From Ophiocordyceps camponoti-saundersi (nom. inval.) (Eukaryota; Ascomycota; Sordariomycetes; Hypocreales; Ophiocordycipitaceae): a stretch of 24,441 bases of DNA. Where the stretch lies: contig PDHQ01000431.1 of the NCBI GenBank assembly GCA_003339415.1, positions 1-24,441 on the forward strand, written 5' to 3'. A model generated the notes under the pieces. The model saw nothing but the letters and a program-made list of their open reading frames with translations, was not told where the DNA came from and made no database searches. Both the position numbers and the translations under genes were made by a program. Below, piece after piece: positions 10,240-21,480 of the stretch (position 1 is its first letter; each line of letters opens with the position of its first letter).

Positions 10240-12700
10240 TTACCTATAAGAATAGCTAGTTATCGTTCTCCGCCTCTCCTCTCGATATTATATATATTAG
10301 AATAGTATCGCTAAATATTCTCAAGGTATTAAAGCGGAGAGCACGATTCGTATAAGTTTAGTATCGGTTTTCTTCTAAATATTAGCTACTAACTATTTAA
10401 GCCGCTTTTTACTTACTTAATCGTATTATATTAGCATATTATAAATAGAGAACTCTATTCGGGTATCTTCGAGGTTAGCTAGGATTATATAATATAGAGT
10501 TCTCTTTAATTTTAGTTTTCTCGGCCGATTTTAGTTATTTTCGAGCCTTTAACTATCGAGTATACTTAGTTACGAGGAAAGTCTTACGTAAGTAAAAGGA
10601 TTCTCCTAACTAAAGACTATATCTTAGTTATATTACCGGATATATTTCCTCTACTTAATTTCTTATTTAGGTTCTATCTCTTTAACGAAACGCGTTCTTA
10701 TTAATATTTATATTATTTTTATTAAAATAATATTCTACCGTAACGACGGGAGCTAATAACTATCCTCTACTAAAGTAGAAAATTAGCTCTCGACGATTAA
10801 ACTCCTCGACTAGAATATATATACTAAGCTTAATATAGATATTACTATAATACTACGAGACGCTTACTATTAACCTAGCACCTAAGAATAACCTTAAACT
10901 ACTAGGTTACGATAGTTCGCTACTATAGCTTTATAAGCTATTAGCGAGGCACTAGAGGAGGAACCTAAAAAATAATTAGAGTATTAGTTACTACTAGCTA
11001 ATAATAATCTCTTATTAGTAATAACTAATATTTTACTAAAGGCTCCTAGATTTAAATTAGGGACTACTAGACTTAATAACTAGTTAGTATAGAGATACTT
11101 AACTCTACTAATAGTTAACCCGAGTATAAAAAAAGAAACCCTTTTCGCTATATCTATATCCTCCGAGTACTTTTACGGTTTCTAAGGAACTTCTTTAATA
11201 GCCGTATAAAGGCTCTATCCTATAACCTCGAGCGTTTGCGAACTAAGTATATAAATATTTAGATAAAATTTTTCTAGTATTAAGCGATATAAGATAAGTT
11301 AAAGAAACTTAGGTCTCGCGATACCTATTAACTATCGACGAATAACTAGATATTAAGCTACTAAAGATAGGTATTTATTTATAAGTTCGACGAGAATAGC
11401 TTTAATACGAAGTATAAAGCTTATATAATTATTTAAGGCGATCTTTAAGAAAAGTCTAGCTTACCTCTCTATACCTTAACCTTGCCGACGAAGTCTTATA
11501 AACTACTAATAAGTCTCGTAGTATCTTATAACCTTAAAGTATATTAGTTTAACCTTATTAACGCCTTCCTAAACTCTACGCTATAACGAGACGAGTAAGT
11601 ATTTTATTAATTACGTAATAGTTTTAAGTAACCTAGTAAAGTTATACTCCCTTTTTTAATATAAGACTCTTTCGGCTTACCTTCTTCGTAAGGGTTTTAT
11701 TTCTCCTAAAAAGATAATTATATCTAGACTAAGGATTCCCTAATTCTTTTCCTTTATATCGATAATCTTAGCCTAATATATCTACCTTAAGATAAGGGGG
11801 TAAGGTCTTCCTTAATAAATATAAGAAAGATTTTATAGTCTTAGATTTAGGAGGTTTATTATAATTCCTTAGATTAATATATAACGGGATAAGATAATAC
11901 GATAAATTTTTCTCCCGTAATAAGTATATATTAAGAAACTTAGTATAAAGTTTAAGATATAAATATAGAAGAAATTCTCTAAGGCGTTTTCGCTTAAGAA
12001 ACTCTTTCTATAAGAGGGATAAATAACTCCCTAGTAAATAATATTATACTAACTACCTATTAACTCTATTAGTTACGTAGTAATTATTATTCGGTAAGAT
12101 CTTATAGAATCTATTAGATATATATATTTAAGCTATATTCTAGAATTTGCTTTTCCTTTACTAAACCCGAGACCTATACCTTACGTTCTGCGGAAATAAG
12201 TCGAAATCCGCACTACTATACGCGGAATACTTTAGTAATACTTAATTCGCAGAGATACCTAAGAGGAGGAGTAGTTTCGGATATATTATATATCTCTTTA
12301 GTACCGTATTTTAATATAATTAGGAAACTAAGAGACGATTACGATAAGCATTACTAAAGTAAAACTGCTTACCCTTACTTTTATAGCGAAAGAACTAATC
12401 GCCCTCTATCGCCTTAGTAATAAACTTCGCATTATTCCCTCGAACCCTCTAAAGTTTTTTTATAATAATATATAAATAAGACGCTTACTAACGGAAAACA
12501 CGTTAAAGCTATTAATTAGGCTACGATATATTAATATTTTTTTTTTTTTAGTATTAGCTACGATAGGAGATTTAAGATATATATATTAAGATCGCTTAAA
12601 TCTAAACTTTAGCTAAAGTTAGAGATAGGTTTATAAAACCTATTTAAGGATAATTACTTAAGGAATTGCAAAACGAACTTAGGCTTTAAGGTAAAGCTAA
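10240..12700 (+). mobile_element. Ty1/copia retrotransposon pol relic
   Basis: Integrase (about 10.3-10.7 kb) precedes reverse transcriptase (about 11.4-12.0 kb) and RNase H (about 12.25-12.7 kb) on one strand. This order defines the copia superfamily and excludes gypsy. No flanking LTR pair was recognised, so the element is either truncated or its LTRs are too degraded. The block sits between an R1 copy and the left side of the gypsy insertion. Confidence 0.85.
10240..12700 (+). pseudogene. copia pol: integrase, RT, RNase H
   Basis: Integrase C-terminal part: A-A-F-Y-L-L-N-R at 10401, R-T-P-F-G-Y-L near 10450, R-A-F-N-Y-R-V-Y-L near 10543 and T-G-Y-I-S-S near 10632, as in fungal copia integrases. 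The RT frame from 11407 reads T-K-Y-K-A-Y, then G-D-L-stop-E-K-S, then stop-F-N-L-I-N-A-F-L-N-S-T-L at about 11546-11582, which is the Q-(F/L)-D-V-x-N-A-F-L motif. The catalytic YxDD is present as Y-I-D-N at 11755-11766. RNase H follows with R-R-S-S-F-G-Y-I near 12261, then L-L-T-L-T-F-I-A-K-E-L near 12370, R-L-R-Y-I-N-I near 12519 and a C-terminal block near 12560-12690. At least one frameshift and many TAA/TAG stops make it dead. The RT and Y-I-D-N motifs share one frame. Confidence 0.85.
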
Positions 12701-12904
12701 TTAGCTTACTATAAGTTATATATATCCTACTTTACTTTATATATCTTATTTTAACTTATATTTTAATATTATTATTCGCGTAGGCGTTATTCTTCTAAAT
12801 TTACTAGATATAGACGATTTTATACTATCTTAAAAGTCTAGTTATAACTCTATCGATAACGCTCCCTCTCGGCGTCTACTTAACGCTGCTAAGCAGGAGT
12901 AAGT

Positions 12905-13285
12905 TTATAAGGATAGGGCATTCCCGTAGGCTAGGTAATAGTATAGTAAAGATACGGAGGCGATAGGAGGCCGCTATGCTTATCTTCGACTTTAGGGCTA
13001 TCCTCTAGCTCGATAACCTCCCTTTCTTCCGCGGGGTTATTATCGTTAAGAATAGTAATAGCTAACTAAGTAAATAAACCGGCCGTTTTAGTAGCGCGCT
13101 AGAATATATAACGACGGGCTTAGCTAGCTTAGATATATAACCCGCAAGCCTTATATTAAAACCCTTCGAGAGAAATATAATAATCGAAAAGGTAGGCTAA
13201 AGTTCGTCGATATAGGTATTACTTATAAGGTATAGTATTAGTAGAACCGCGACTCTATACGAGGAGCGCACGGAAGTATCCGTTA
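12905..13285 (-). pseudogene. Unidentified minus-strand coding relic
   Basis: One minus frame stays readable for over 100 codons with few RIP-type stops. It includes an acidic segment N-P-A-E-E-R-E-V-I-E-L-E near 13030-12995, followed by D-S-P-K-V-E-D-K and a Pro/Tyr-rich part. Upstream lies L-F-D-Y-Y-I-S-L-E-G-F. This DNA is more GC-rich than its surroundings. I do not recognise a family. It lies between the copia RNase H and the charged plus-strand frame, and could be part of a nested element or an old gene fragment. The opposite strand was not compared systematically. Confidence 0.3.
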
Positions 13286-13588
13286 TTACGCACGATTTAA
13301 CTTCTAACTATCCGTAACGGAGTCGTAATAAGTGCTCGGAGGGTAACGTTACGTGTAGGCGTGGCGAGTGCTCGTATCTCGGCGTCCTAAAAAGAAGCTT
13401 CGTATTATTTTTTTTTTTTCTTCTAAGAGTCCTAAATATAGAGGATCTATAGGGAGAGACTTATATTAATATATAGCATATTTAATATATTATTTATCTA
13501 GGGATCGGCTATTACGATACTAAGTAGGCGGTATTTTCTATTAATACCTTTTTATATAAGAACGGGAAACTCTATCTTTAAAAATAAT
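13286..13588. other. No gene seen
   Basis: A CpG-rich part (13286-13400) is followed by a poly-T run near 13408 and AT-rich DNA. Nothing was recognised. Confidence 0.4.
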
Positions 13589-13945
13589 ATAAAGAAGAAG
13601 AAAGAAGCTGCCGAAGGAAGGAGAAGAAAAGGATAAGCGAAGAAGAAAGGTAGAAGAGGATAAGGAAAGAAGAAAAGAAGAAGAGAAAGGGAGAAGGGAA
13701 GAGGGCTATTTATACCCTCTAAGGATATCTTATCGAGCCTAATTAATTTATAGGTATAAAAGAGTAGTAAACGAACGGATATCTCCCTTAGGGAATAGGA
13801 AAAGTAGTAAACGGGTTTATCCCTTAGGAGATAAGAAGAGCAGTAAATAAGTCTATCCCTTAGGGACGGGAAGGACGATTAACGAGTTTGTCGCCTAAGG
13901 GACAAGAAAAGCAGTTAAAAAGATACGTACGTAAAGTCTTTTACG
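13589..13945 (+). pseudogene. Charged low-complexity protein relic with 12-residue repeat
   Basis: From 13589 a plus frame starts I-K-K-K-K-E-A-A-E-G-R-R-R and stays Lys/Arg/Glu/Gly-rich to about 13712, helped by a purine-rich DNA strand. It continues without loss of frame into four 12-codon units centred on S-L-R-(E/R/D), for example I-S-L-R-E, L-S-L-R-R, L-S-L-R-D and C-R-L-R-D. Interrupting codons are TAA/TAG, as expected from former Gln or Trp codons. No start codon was found. The family is unknown; candidates are a gag-like basic tail or a host gene's repetitive C-terminus. Confidence 0.4.
13766..13925 (+). repeat. ~36-bp tandem repeat, about 4 units
   Basis: Units of about 40, 36, 36 and 35 bp share AGTAGTAAACG followed by TATCCCTTAGG and a purine-rich end. 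The 36-bp period equals 12 codons, in register with the charged plus-strand frame. Confidence 0.7.
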
Positions 13946-14323
13946 TTTTTTTTTTTTTTCGCTTTAAGGTTTCGATAATCTCTTCTTACGATTTTTAAAA
14001 ATAAGGTTCCGGCTTATTAGATACTTCTAAATAAGCTTATAAGCCTAAGTAGGTATATTATATATACGTGTATAAGAAAGTGTCTCTTTTATGCCGTGAA
14101 AGTAAGTATTAGTCTTAGAAATAACGGTTATAAACGCAAAAAGGAAACGGTCTTTAGAGAATAGTTATAGGTATATATCTAAGCGGTAAGATTAAGGCGT
14201 TATTATTTATATTCACTACTTATAAGAAAGGATATCGGTCCCTACTACGTTTTCGGATAAGACTTAAGAGACAATATCTAAATCTAAAAAATAAGGGGTA
14301 AAGGAAAATTATTATACGGTCTA
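13946..14323. other. No gene seen; 5' flank of gypsy insertion
   Basis: A poly-T run near 13948, then mixed RIP-altered DNA up to the left LTR. No coding or RNA feature was recognised. Bases 14319-14323 (GTCTA) may be half of a target-site duplication with GCCTA at 23617-23621 (4 of 5 identical). Confidence 0.4.
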
Positions 14324-14530
14324 CTAGCTAGACAAGTTAGAGGCTAAGGGATTAAATAAGCTAATTATAAGCATAAGAAATAAGCTTAATATAAAGATTA
14401 ATAGGTACCCTTATTAATTAATATATATATATATCCTCTAGGAATAACTGCCCCCTATACGGGCAGTTAAGCAAATATTAGTCACATGACCGGAATAACG
14501 CTATTCCCTTTTAACCTTCCCCCTCTAGCT
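14324..14530 (-). repeat. 3' LTR of gypsy element (left)
   Basis: Aligns with 23410-23616 across its length. Both copies start CTAGCTAGA and end TCTAGCT, giving a short inverted terminal repeat (AGCTAGA/TCTAGCT). Shared internal landmarks are GGGATTAAATAA, an AT run and CCTCTAGGAATAACTGCCCC. This copy retains GTCACATGAC at 14481-14490, where the other LTR has GTTATATAAC. The canonical TG...CA ends are not visible and may have been mutated. Confidence 0.85.
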
Positions 14531-14665
14531 AGTCTATTACTAATACTAAAGTAATAAATTAAAATCTGAAAATAAAATAGATAAAAGGAAGGATAAAAAG
14601 CAAGCTAATAAATAAGAAAGAAATAAATAATAGGAAGAAATAGGCTATAATAGCCTAGTAAATAA

Positions 14666-16390
14666 TTAGATCTCGCTAGATCCTATTATAGATAAAGACT
14701 TCACAGATAATACTATCCGGTTAGGTCTATTAAGTGCCTTAACAATATCTAAGGTTTATTTAAAAAGAACCTAATTATTACGGAGTTCTTTTCGTAACTT
14801 ATTATTCTCCTACTTAAGTGCTTAGAGTCTGCTATTAACCTATATTATCTACTTAATAGGAGGCGATAAATATCTAAGTTTAAAGTTATAGTTATTAGCC
14901 TTAAGGAGAGCATTAATCTTCTTTTATATTCTAGTTATAAATACCTCTCTATCCTCTTTATTATCCCTAACGGTCGCTAGACTAGTTATTAATTTAGCTG
15001 CTATTATCGGCTTAGTGGCGGCATTCTCTATAAATACGTTATCTATTTATTAGCTAACGACTTATCTATTATTACTTAAGGAAAAGTTAGAACTAGAAAT
15101 AGCGATAGGAGGAGCCTTATTAACTGCAGGGGTCTAAGCTAGGGCTCTTCCACTTAGCACGTCCTATTTAAAATAGCTTATCTATTTCGTTATACGACCC
15201 TTACTTACAGGTTTTACCTTAGTAGCTATCGCTAGCAATAATAATAATACTATAGCTAATATTATCGGTAGTAGCTTTCTTACTAGCAGTTTTTATCGCT
15301 TATACTTCGTGGCCGCTTAATAGTCTACTCTATCCTATATTACCTTATCGAGTAATCGTTTCAGCGTGCCTTAGCCGGCATTTAACGACTCGATAGGGGC
15401 CACTATAGTTTATATAGTATTATTATTAGGGCTTAGGTTAGTCTATAGTTTATCGATCCGCTTAGCAGTCTTCGCTAGCGCTGCACGTATTTCTATCTTA
15501 TTACCCGACGCCGGGTGTAATATATAATAGATTCGACGCAATACTACTTAATAGATCTAACGTTTAAAGTGTCCGATTTAAACTTCCGTTATGCTATTAA
15601 TCGAGAGGTTATTAGGAGGGTTTTTAATATAGTCGTTAACCTTAAGCGTTAAGCTGCAGAAGTTTTATAGAGGCGTTCGGGCTAAGATAAAGAATATAAT
15701 GCCGACGTCGTTAGCGATAAGGAACAGCTCTTTTAGGGTATATAAGTATATGGGTAGGTACTATAACTCGAGGGCCTTTACTTTAGAGATACCCCAAAAC
15801 TTAGCAATACGAGGTGTGACCTTTTTATTTTCTATCTTCGTCTATATTATTCTAATAACTAGCTAAGCTACCTATTAGCTATCTTAGGCTTTATTTTTAA
15901 AGTTACTATTAGCTAGCTTAATCGTATAATTTATTACTTTCTTCTAAGATTTTAAAATTTTAATCTATTTAAGGCGGTAATCGCGGGTAAGGTAAGCGTA
16001 TACCTGGTTAAATTTTACTTTAGAAGCTGCCTATATAGGGGCCGCCTTTTTAGCTAGCTTATCGTTATCTGCTAGTAGAGGCGAAGGGTGCTCGTCCGTC
16101 GGCTCCCCTTTAGCACTTTATCCTAGCTTGCGGAAAATAAAGTTCGCATCCTACGACTAAAAGAAGCAGTTATATAGTATTCTTATAAGTAAGATATATT
16201 TATCCGGGCGGATAGAACGCTTCCTATCGTGATAATCCTTATAAAATACTTTAAATAACGTTCCTTAAAAGTCCTTATCTTTACTATAAACGTCAAGCTC
16301 GCCCGATAGTTAGCATAGTATATTTTCGTTATCGGAAATATAGTTAGGCGTTTCTTCTTAGGTTCTCATATCCTAAGATATACTTATTAT
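14666..16390 (-). pseudogene. Extra ORF (ORF3) between integrase and 3' LTR of gypsy element
   Basis: One minus-strand frame can be followed for about 570 codons, from near 16390 down to a TAA at 14666-14668, with only RIP-type TAA/TAG breaks and no obvious frameshift. The other two frames are much more broken. The N-terminal part has S-D-N-E-N then G-E-L-D-V-Y-S-K-D-K-D and F-Y-K-D-Y-H-D-R-K-R. A Pro/Glu/Asp-rich linker lies near 16110-16080 (G-E-P-T-D-E-H-P-S-P). The middle is Lys/Ile-rich and helical, and W-G-I-S-K occurs near 15800. A short hydrophobic stretch with L-L-L-L-L-A lies near 15235. The C-terminus is predicted coiled coil (S-R-L-stop-A-L-K-stop-E-N-N-K-L-R-K-E-L near 14840-14785). 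I recognise no known domain; it is not an obvious chromodomain, env or RNase H. The leader upstream is pyrimidine-rich, and the start is probably a lost ATG near 16380-16390. Confidence 0.6.
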
Positions 16391-16629
16391 AAGGGCTTTA
16401 CCCTTAGATAGTCGCGGGGCTATCTTAGAAAAGAAAAGGGCAAGAAAAATATAGATAGGTTATAAAAAGGCTCGAAAAACGAGGGTGCACGATAATATAG
16501 TCCTATTATAATGCGTGGTTAGTTAAAAGGTAGATATTGCGGGAGGACGAGAAGGTAAGGTTACGAAACTATAAAGTAGGGAAAAGAAAAGTGCATAAAG
16601 GAAGAGAGGAAGGAAAACGATATAGTCAC

Positions 16630-19600
16630 ACTTAGAGTTTCCGTAAGCCTGCCGGCTTACTAGGTAGCAGCTAGTTATTAGGCCTTAAATAGTTAGGTCG
16701 GTTATAGTATTTCTTTAGCGAGTCCTTATAAAATAATAGCCCCTAAGCCCCTTTAATAGATAAATAGTTAATATACCTTAGTATCTAGGACGTCCTCCTA
16801 ACCTAGTAGCATAGCTTAAATAGCCTAATCTATATTAGCTTAAGTTTCCTAATAGCTCCGTCTATAGCTAGATAGACCTATATACTAGGGGTTAGACTAG
16901 ACTCGTCTCTTTTATCGTAGATAGATATCTTATAATATATAATCTCGTTAAACTTACCTCTAGCTGCCTATCTCCGGTATTTAGCTTAGCTAATAAATTC
17001 TATAATAAAGTTAGCATATCTCCCTTATAGGGGCTATTCCACCTACTTTCCTAATCTTAAAGCTTTACGCAGTAATCCTATAAATTAAAATAGATTTAGG
17101 CCGGTCTATACTATTCCGTAAAGCACTTTAGTAAGTAAGTAGCCTAAGGTCCTAATAACCCTATAGTTAAGTTACCGTATAACTATTAGCAGATATTCGG
17201 ACTAAGTATTATTAGGAGGCTATAACCCCTTTAAGAGTTACTAGAAGATCTTATTTATTACTTTAACTAAACCTATACTACGATACGACTTAGATAGCGC
17301 CGTTACTTAAAGTATATCTCTTACCGTTAAGAAGGCTAAGACTTCCCTTAATAAAAAAGCAGAACCTAGGTCGGAGTAGACAGCTATAAGTATAATTATA
17401 ACAAAGTCTAGCTAATTTCTTAGGCTAATAATAATCTCCGAGGCTCCTATTATTCGGCAGGCTATAAGCTATATAAAGCGAGAGAAGTAATCGACTAATA
17501 CTAGTATAAATTTAGTCCTATCTGCAGCCGTTAGGAATAGTCTTATATAGTCTATAGTAAGGACCTAAAAGGGTGCTAAAATAGAGATTAGCTAATCCGG
17601 CGCCTTCGGCTTACGGTTAGAATATAAAGTATATTCTCTATAACTTACTATATAAGATATAATATCCTAAGCTATTCTAAGCTAGAAGATATATATATAG
17701 AGTTATCGACGCGTAGCATTTAGCTTAAAATAGCTACTTAAATCGTAAGCTTAGTAAAGTGCTTGCGGGATCTCGTGCCGGAGAAGGTATCTCTACCACT
17801 TAGTTAAATAACTCCCTCGATATAGTAGGGCATTCGTTTATATTAACTATTTAAAAAATGCCGCCTATCGTCTAATACGATTCGCCGAGATACGGTTAAG
17901 CTCGTTAGGAACCCTGCTATATTATAGCTAATTTACTATATCTGCGTAGTAGTAGTTTATATAATAGTCTAATAGCCTCGACGCCCTATCCGCCTCTTTC
18001 ACGAGTACTATAGCTGCTTAAAGGTCTACTCGGGTCTTATTATCTTATTTTTCCTAGGTTTATAAGGCTAATAAGGCATTCTATTAGAGTGCAGTTAGTT
18101 ATAGTAAAGGGGCGCCCGTCTTATTAGTAGGTGGTTTCTTAAGGGGCATACCCGCTAGGTATTTAAGGAGCGCCTTATAGCCTTGCAGGCTATCTTTCTA
18201 TTTCTATAGTCCGGTATTTATATTAACTATTCCCTAGTTAGTAACGTCCGCAGCTTAGCATTTATTAGATAGGAAGATTATCCTAGATAAACTATCCGCA
18301 GCCTAGTTTCGCGAACCCTTAATATAGGCAATCTTAATATTTAGTAGCCGCAGCTTAGTTACCTATCGAGCATAAATACCTTTATAGCTCTTAGAAGTTA
18401 GGAACTATATAATAGGGAAGTGGTCTATAAAGATAGTTAATTTATCTATTATACGGAATAGATATTAGTAGCGATAGCAGAATTCGACTAAAGTATAAAG
18501 TTCCCGCTTATATATTCTATAGTTACGCTATATCTTCGTAAAGAGAAAGGAGTCGTATAAAATCGGCACTAGGCTATCTCCTTATTACTATAGGATAACG
18601 CAGCCTGCTCCGAACCTTAAAGTATCTATATATATAAGTACCGGCTTATTAAGTTAAGGCCCGTAGATAGCTACTACTATTTCGGCGAGAGACTTAAGGA
18701 TTATAAAAGATAAAGCCTTAGATAGCCCCGATAAGAAGGGAACATTTCTAGTAAGTCGCGTTAATAGTTGGGAGAACTCTACGTAATTAACTATCTATCT
18801 CCGGCAGGGTCCGATTACTCCGAGAAATGCCCTAACTTACCTCTAATTCGTTAGCACTAGCTATTCTTAGATTTTCTAAAGCCTCCTAGGCTTAATTATA
18901 ATCCGTCTACCTATATAATACGTCTATCTTACTACTAGGATTTCTATTATGCTAAGAAAGACCTTCTTAAAACTTAACCGGAGTAAGGCCTATAATAATC
19001 TAGGTAGAAAGTAGTCCCTAATAAATACCTATTATTCCTTAAACGTAGTATATTTTAAGAAGATATCGTCTATATAGTTATTAAGAGGCGTAATATAATA
19101 GCCTTTAGCAGGGACCGCTAATAGAGATAGTTCGGGCAGAGGTTCGGGTATAGCCTTAAATGCTAGCTTCGTTATTTCGGTAAAGCTATAAGCTGCGGAT
19201 TAGGTCCCCTAAGGGAGCCTTATAGGCTGCAATTAGGAAAAACTAGGGATTTAAAACGCTAGAACATAGTATAGTTTAGATACGACGGGTATAGCCTAGT
19301 AGCTATACTTTAAGTTGAATATACTAAATAAACCTATTCTTAGATCTAAGAGTCTATTATAAAGCTTCGATAGTAACGGGATAGTAGTGCTTAGCAAGTC
19401 TTCGTTAACGTTATAGTAGTTAATTATTAATCGTATTTCAGCTTATAAGTTAGACTCGTCCTTAACTACTATAATAAGTTCCGCCGACTATTAGCTTAAC
19501 TTACCGTTAGCCGCTACTATATACTTATAGATTCCTAAGTTAATATTCTTATAAATAATTTTATTTATCTAGTATTATTCTAGAGCACTCTATCTTTTCT

Positions 19601-21480
19601 TCCTATTACGGCACTATAGTTTAGTTCCCGGTATAATCCTCAGGTAATATAGGAATAAGTCTATAGGTAATATATCGCGTATATCCTAACCCTTAAGATT
19701 ACGATAGGTATAGAACATACGTGCAATCTCCTCTCTTAAGTAATCCGGGACTAAAAGTCTAAGCGTGATATTATAGGCGTTAAACTATGCTATAACTAAA
19801 TATTTGTTAATAGAATTATTAATTTCTCGTCGCTAAACTCTCCTCTATGTTAGGAATAGTAACGCCGATAGCCTATCTGCCTATAGCCTAAGCTAGTATT
19901 ATCTACTTAACCGTTATTTAGTTATAGGTCTAGTAACTAGATCGCTCTATAATTATTAGGGACTATTAAGTACGGTCTCTATAGCAGCTATAGTTAAGGA
20001 AAGAAGATTAGAATTAATAAGGGGGTAATAGTAAGAAGTAAAAGCATAATTTATATAAAAGTCTATCTAAGTCTATATATATATAGCCTGCCTTATTAAT
20101 CTAGGGGCGTGGCTTATAAATAAAGTAATCGGGTTTATAATAAAATATGCAAAGTCTAAACTAATAATAATATTTCTAGTTAGCTGCAGTTTTATAACTT
20201 ACCTAGGTCGGCGCTAATAACCTAGTTTAACGATTTAATCTAGTTATTGTTATTATTCTTAGAAGTTAAGTCCTTAGAAGAGGTGTCGGAGTCGTTCTTA
20301 TTATCGCTATCTATATCTTTAGACGTTAATTTAGGGAGCCTAATAAACTTCCTTAAGATAGGCGGGGCGTTAGGCGCTAGGACTAATTTCTATCTTAGCG
20401 ATATAGCTATTTACGGGCCTTATAAAGCTACCGGTATATTACCTTAATTACGATCTCTAATTATTAAAGTGCTAGTCTTAATATAGATAACGGCGTTAAC
20501 GTTAAAGAGCTAAGGCATACCTAATAGAAAGGGTAAGTTATCGACCACGTTATTATTTTTAGGCTTAACGATCGCCTAGATTTCTCTAATTACCCTAAAA
20601 ACGTTTATATTTAAGATAGCAAAGTTATAAACGGGAATACGCGATCTATCCGCGACTTTTATAGCTAGCTTACTAAACCTAATATCCTTTAGGTTTATAA
20701 CGGGGATCTTATTACGATTAGCAAAGTCGTAGTTAATAAAACTTACCTAAGACCCTTAGTCTACTATTATATTCTTATCTGCTAGCTTCAGAGACTTATT
20801 TTTGCTATCGACTTAGAATAAGATAGTATATAGAACTCTAAAGGTCTTGCAATCTCTAGTTTCTTTAATTAAACGGGTATTTATATCCTACCTAGCTAGG
20901 TTAACTCTATTACTGCTAATATGCACTACTTTAAACTTGCCCTTGCCCTTGCTTTTAGCCTTCGTCTTAACAGAGGTCTATCTCTTACGTGACGAGAGAT
21001 ACCTAAATTGCTTAGCCCCTTCTAGACTTACCTGCTAGAAATCTACTAGATTAATAGGTATAATAAATCTCTTCGCTAGTTTAATCTAATTAATATTACC
21101 TAGGCTATCTCTTACCTAGACTTCTGCTAAACCCTTAGCCCTCTTTTTCTTATTAGCTATTATACTCTTCTTAGCACTTAATAGTCCTAGCTAATTAAGC
21201 ATTTTAGGCGTTTTATAATATAAGGTTACCTCTAGGTTTAAATTATTCTTAAATATTTCCTCTAAGAGTATCGGGTTAATTAATCTCTTTTTAATCGGTA
21301 GTTTGCTAAGTCCAGCTACTATAACTAATACTATAAGTGCGTTACGAACTATCTTACTAAGTTTAACGTTATCTCTATCTATTATAGTAAGTAATTAGAG
21401 CTTACGAGCTATAGTATTAGTATTATTAATACTACCTATATTACCTTATACGGACTTATTAATTCCTAAACTAATAATAT
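16630..21480 (-). pseudogene. gypsy pol: protease, RT, RNase H, integrase
   Basis: Protease: V-D-stop-G-S then V-S-F-I-N-Y-D-F-A from 20764, later L-P-F-L-L-G-M-P and V-N-A-V-I near 20530-20490. The stop in D-x-G is TAA, fitting former CAA. RT: I-N-L-G-I then A-A-N-G-K-L near 19510, L-I-I-N-Y near 19430, L-K-Y-S-Y and L-P-stop-G-T, with the catalytic box Y-I-D-D-I intact at 19062-19076. RNase H: Y-I-D-T-L-R-F-G-A-G near 18620, Y-K-R-E-L, I-D-H-F-P and A-A-D-S-L-S-R near 18300-18280. Integrase: zinc-finger region with S-Y-R-E-Y near 17650 (Cys to Tyr likely), first Asp 17550-17552 (T-I-D-Y-I), second Asp 17370-17372 (Y-S-D-L-G-S-A), third catalytic position 17262-17264 reading Lys, exactly 35 residues on. 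Pol ends near 16634. Many RIP stops. Confidence 0.9.

Noticed and set aside
14319..14323. Target-site duplication of the gypsy element (GTCTA with GCCTA at 23617)
   Set aside because: Only 4 of 5 bases match and the LTR termini are uncertain by a base or two, so it is noted but not claimed.
20247..20447. Plus-strand open stretch of 66 codons
   Set aside because: Antisense to the gypsy protease region, starts with TTG, and the minus strand has clear protease motifs.
20847..21038. Plus-strand open stretch of 63 codons
   Set aside because: Antisense to the gypsy gag-protease linker, starts with TTG, and no domain is recognisable.
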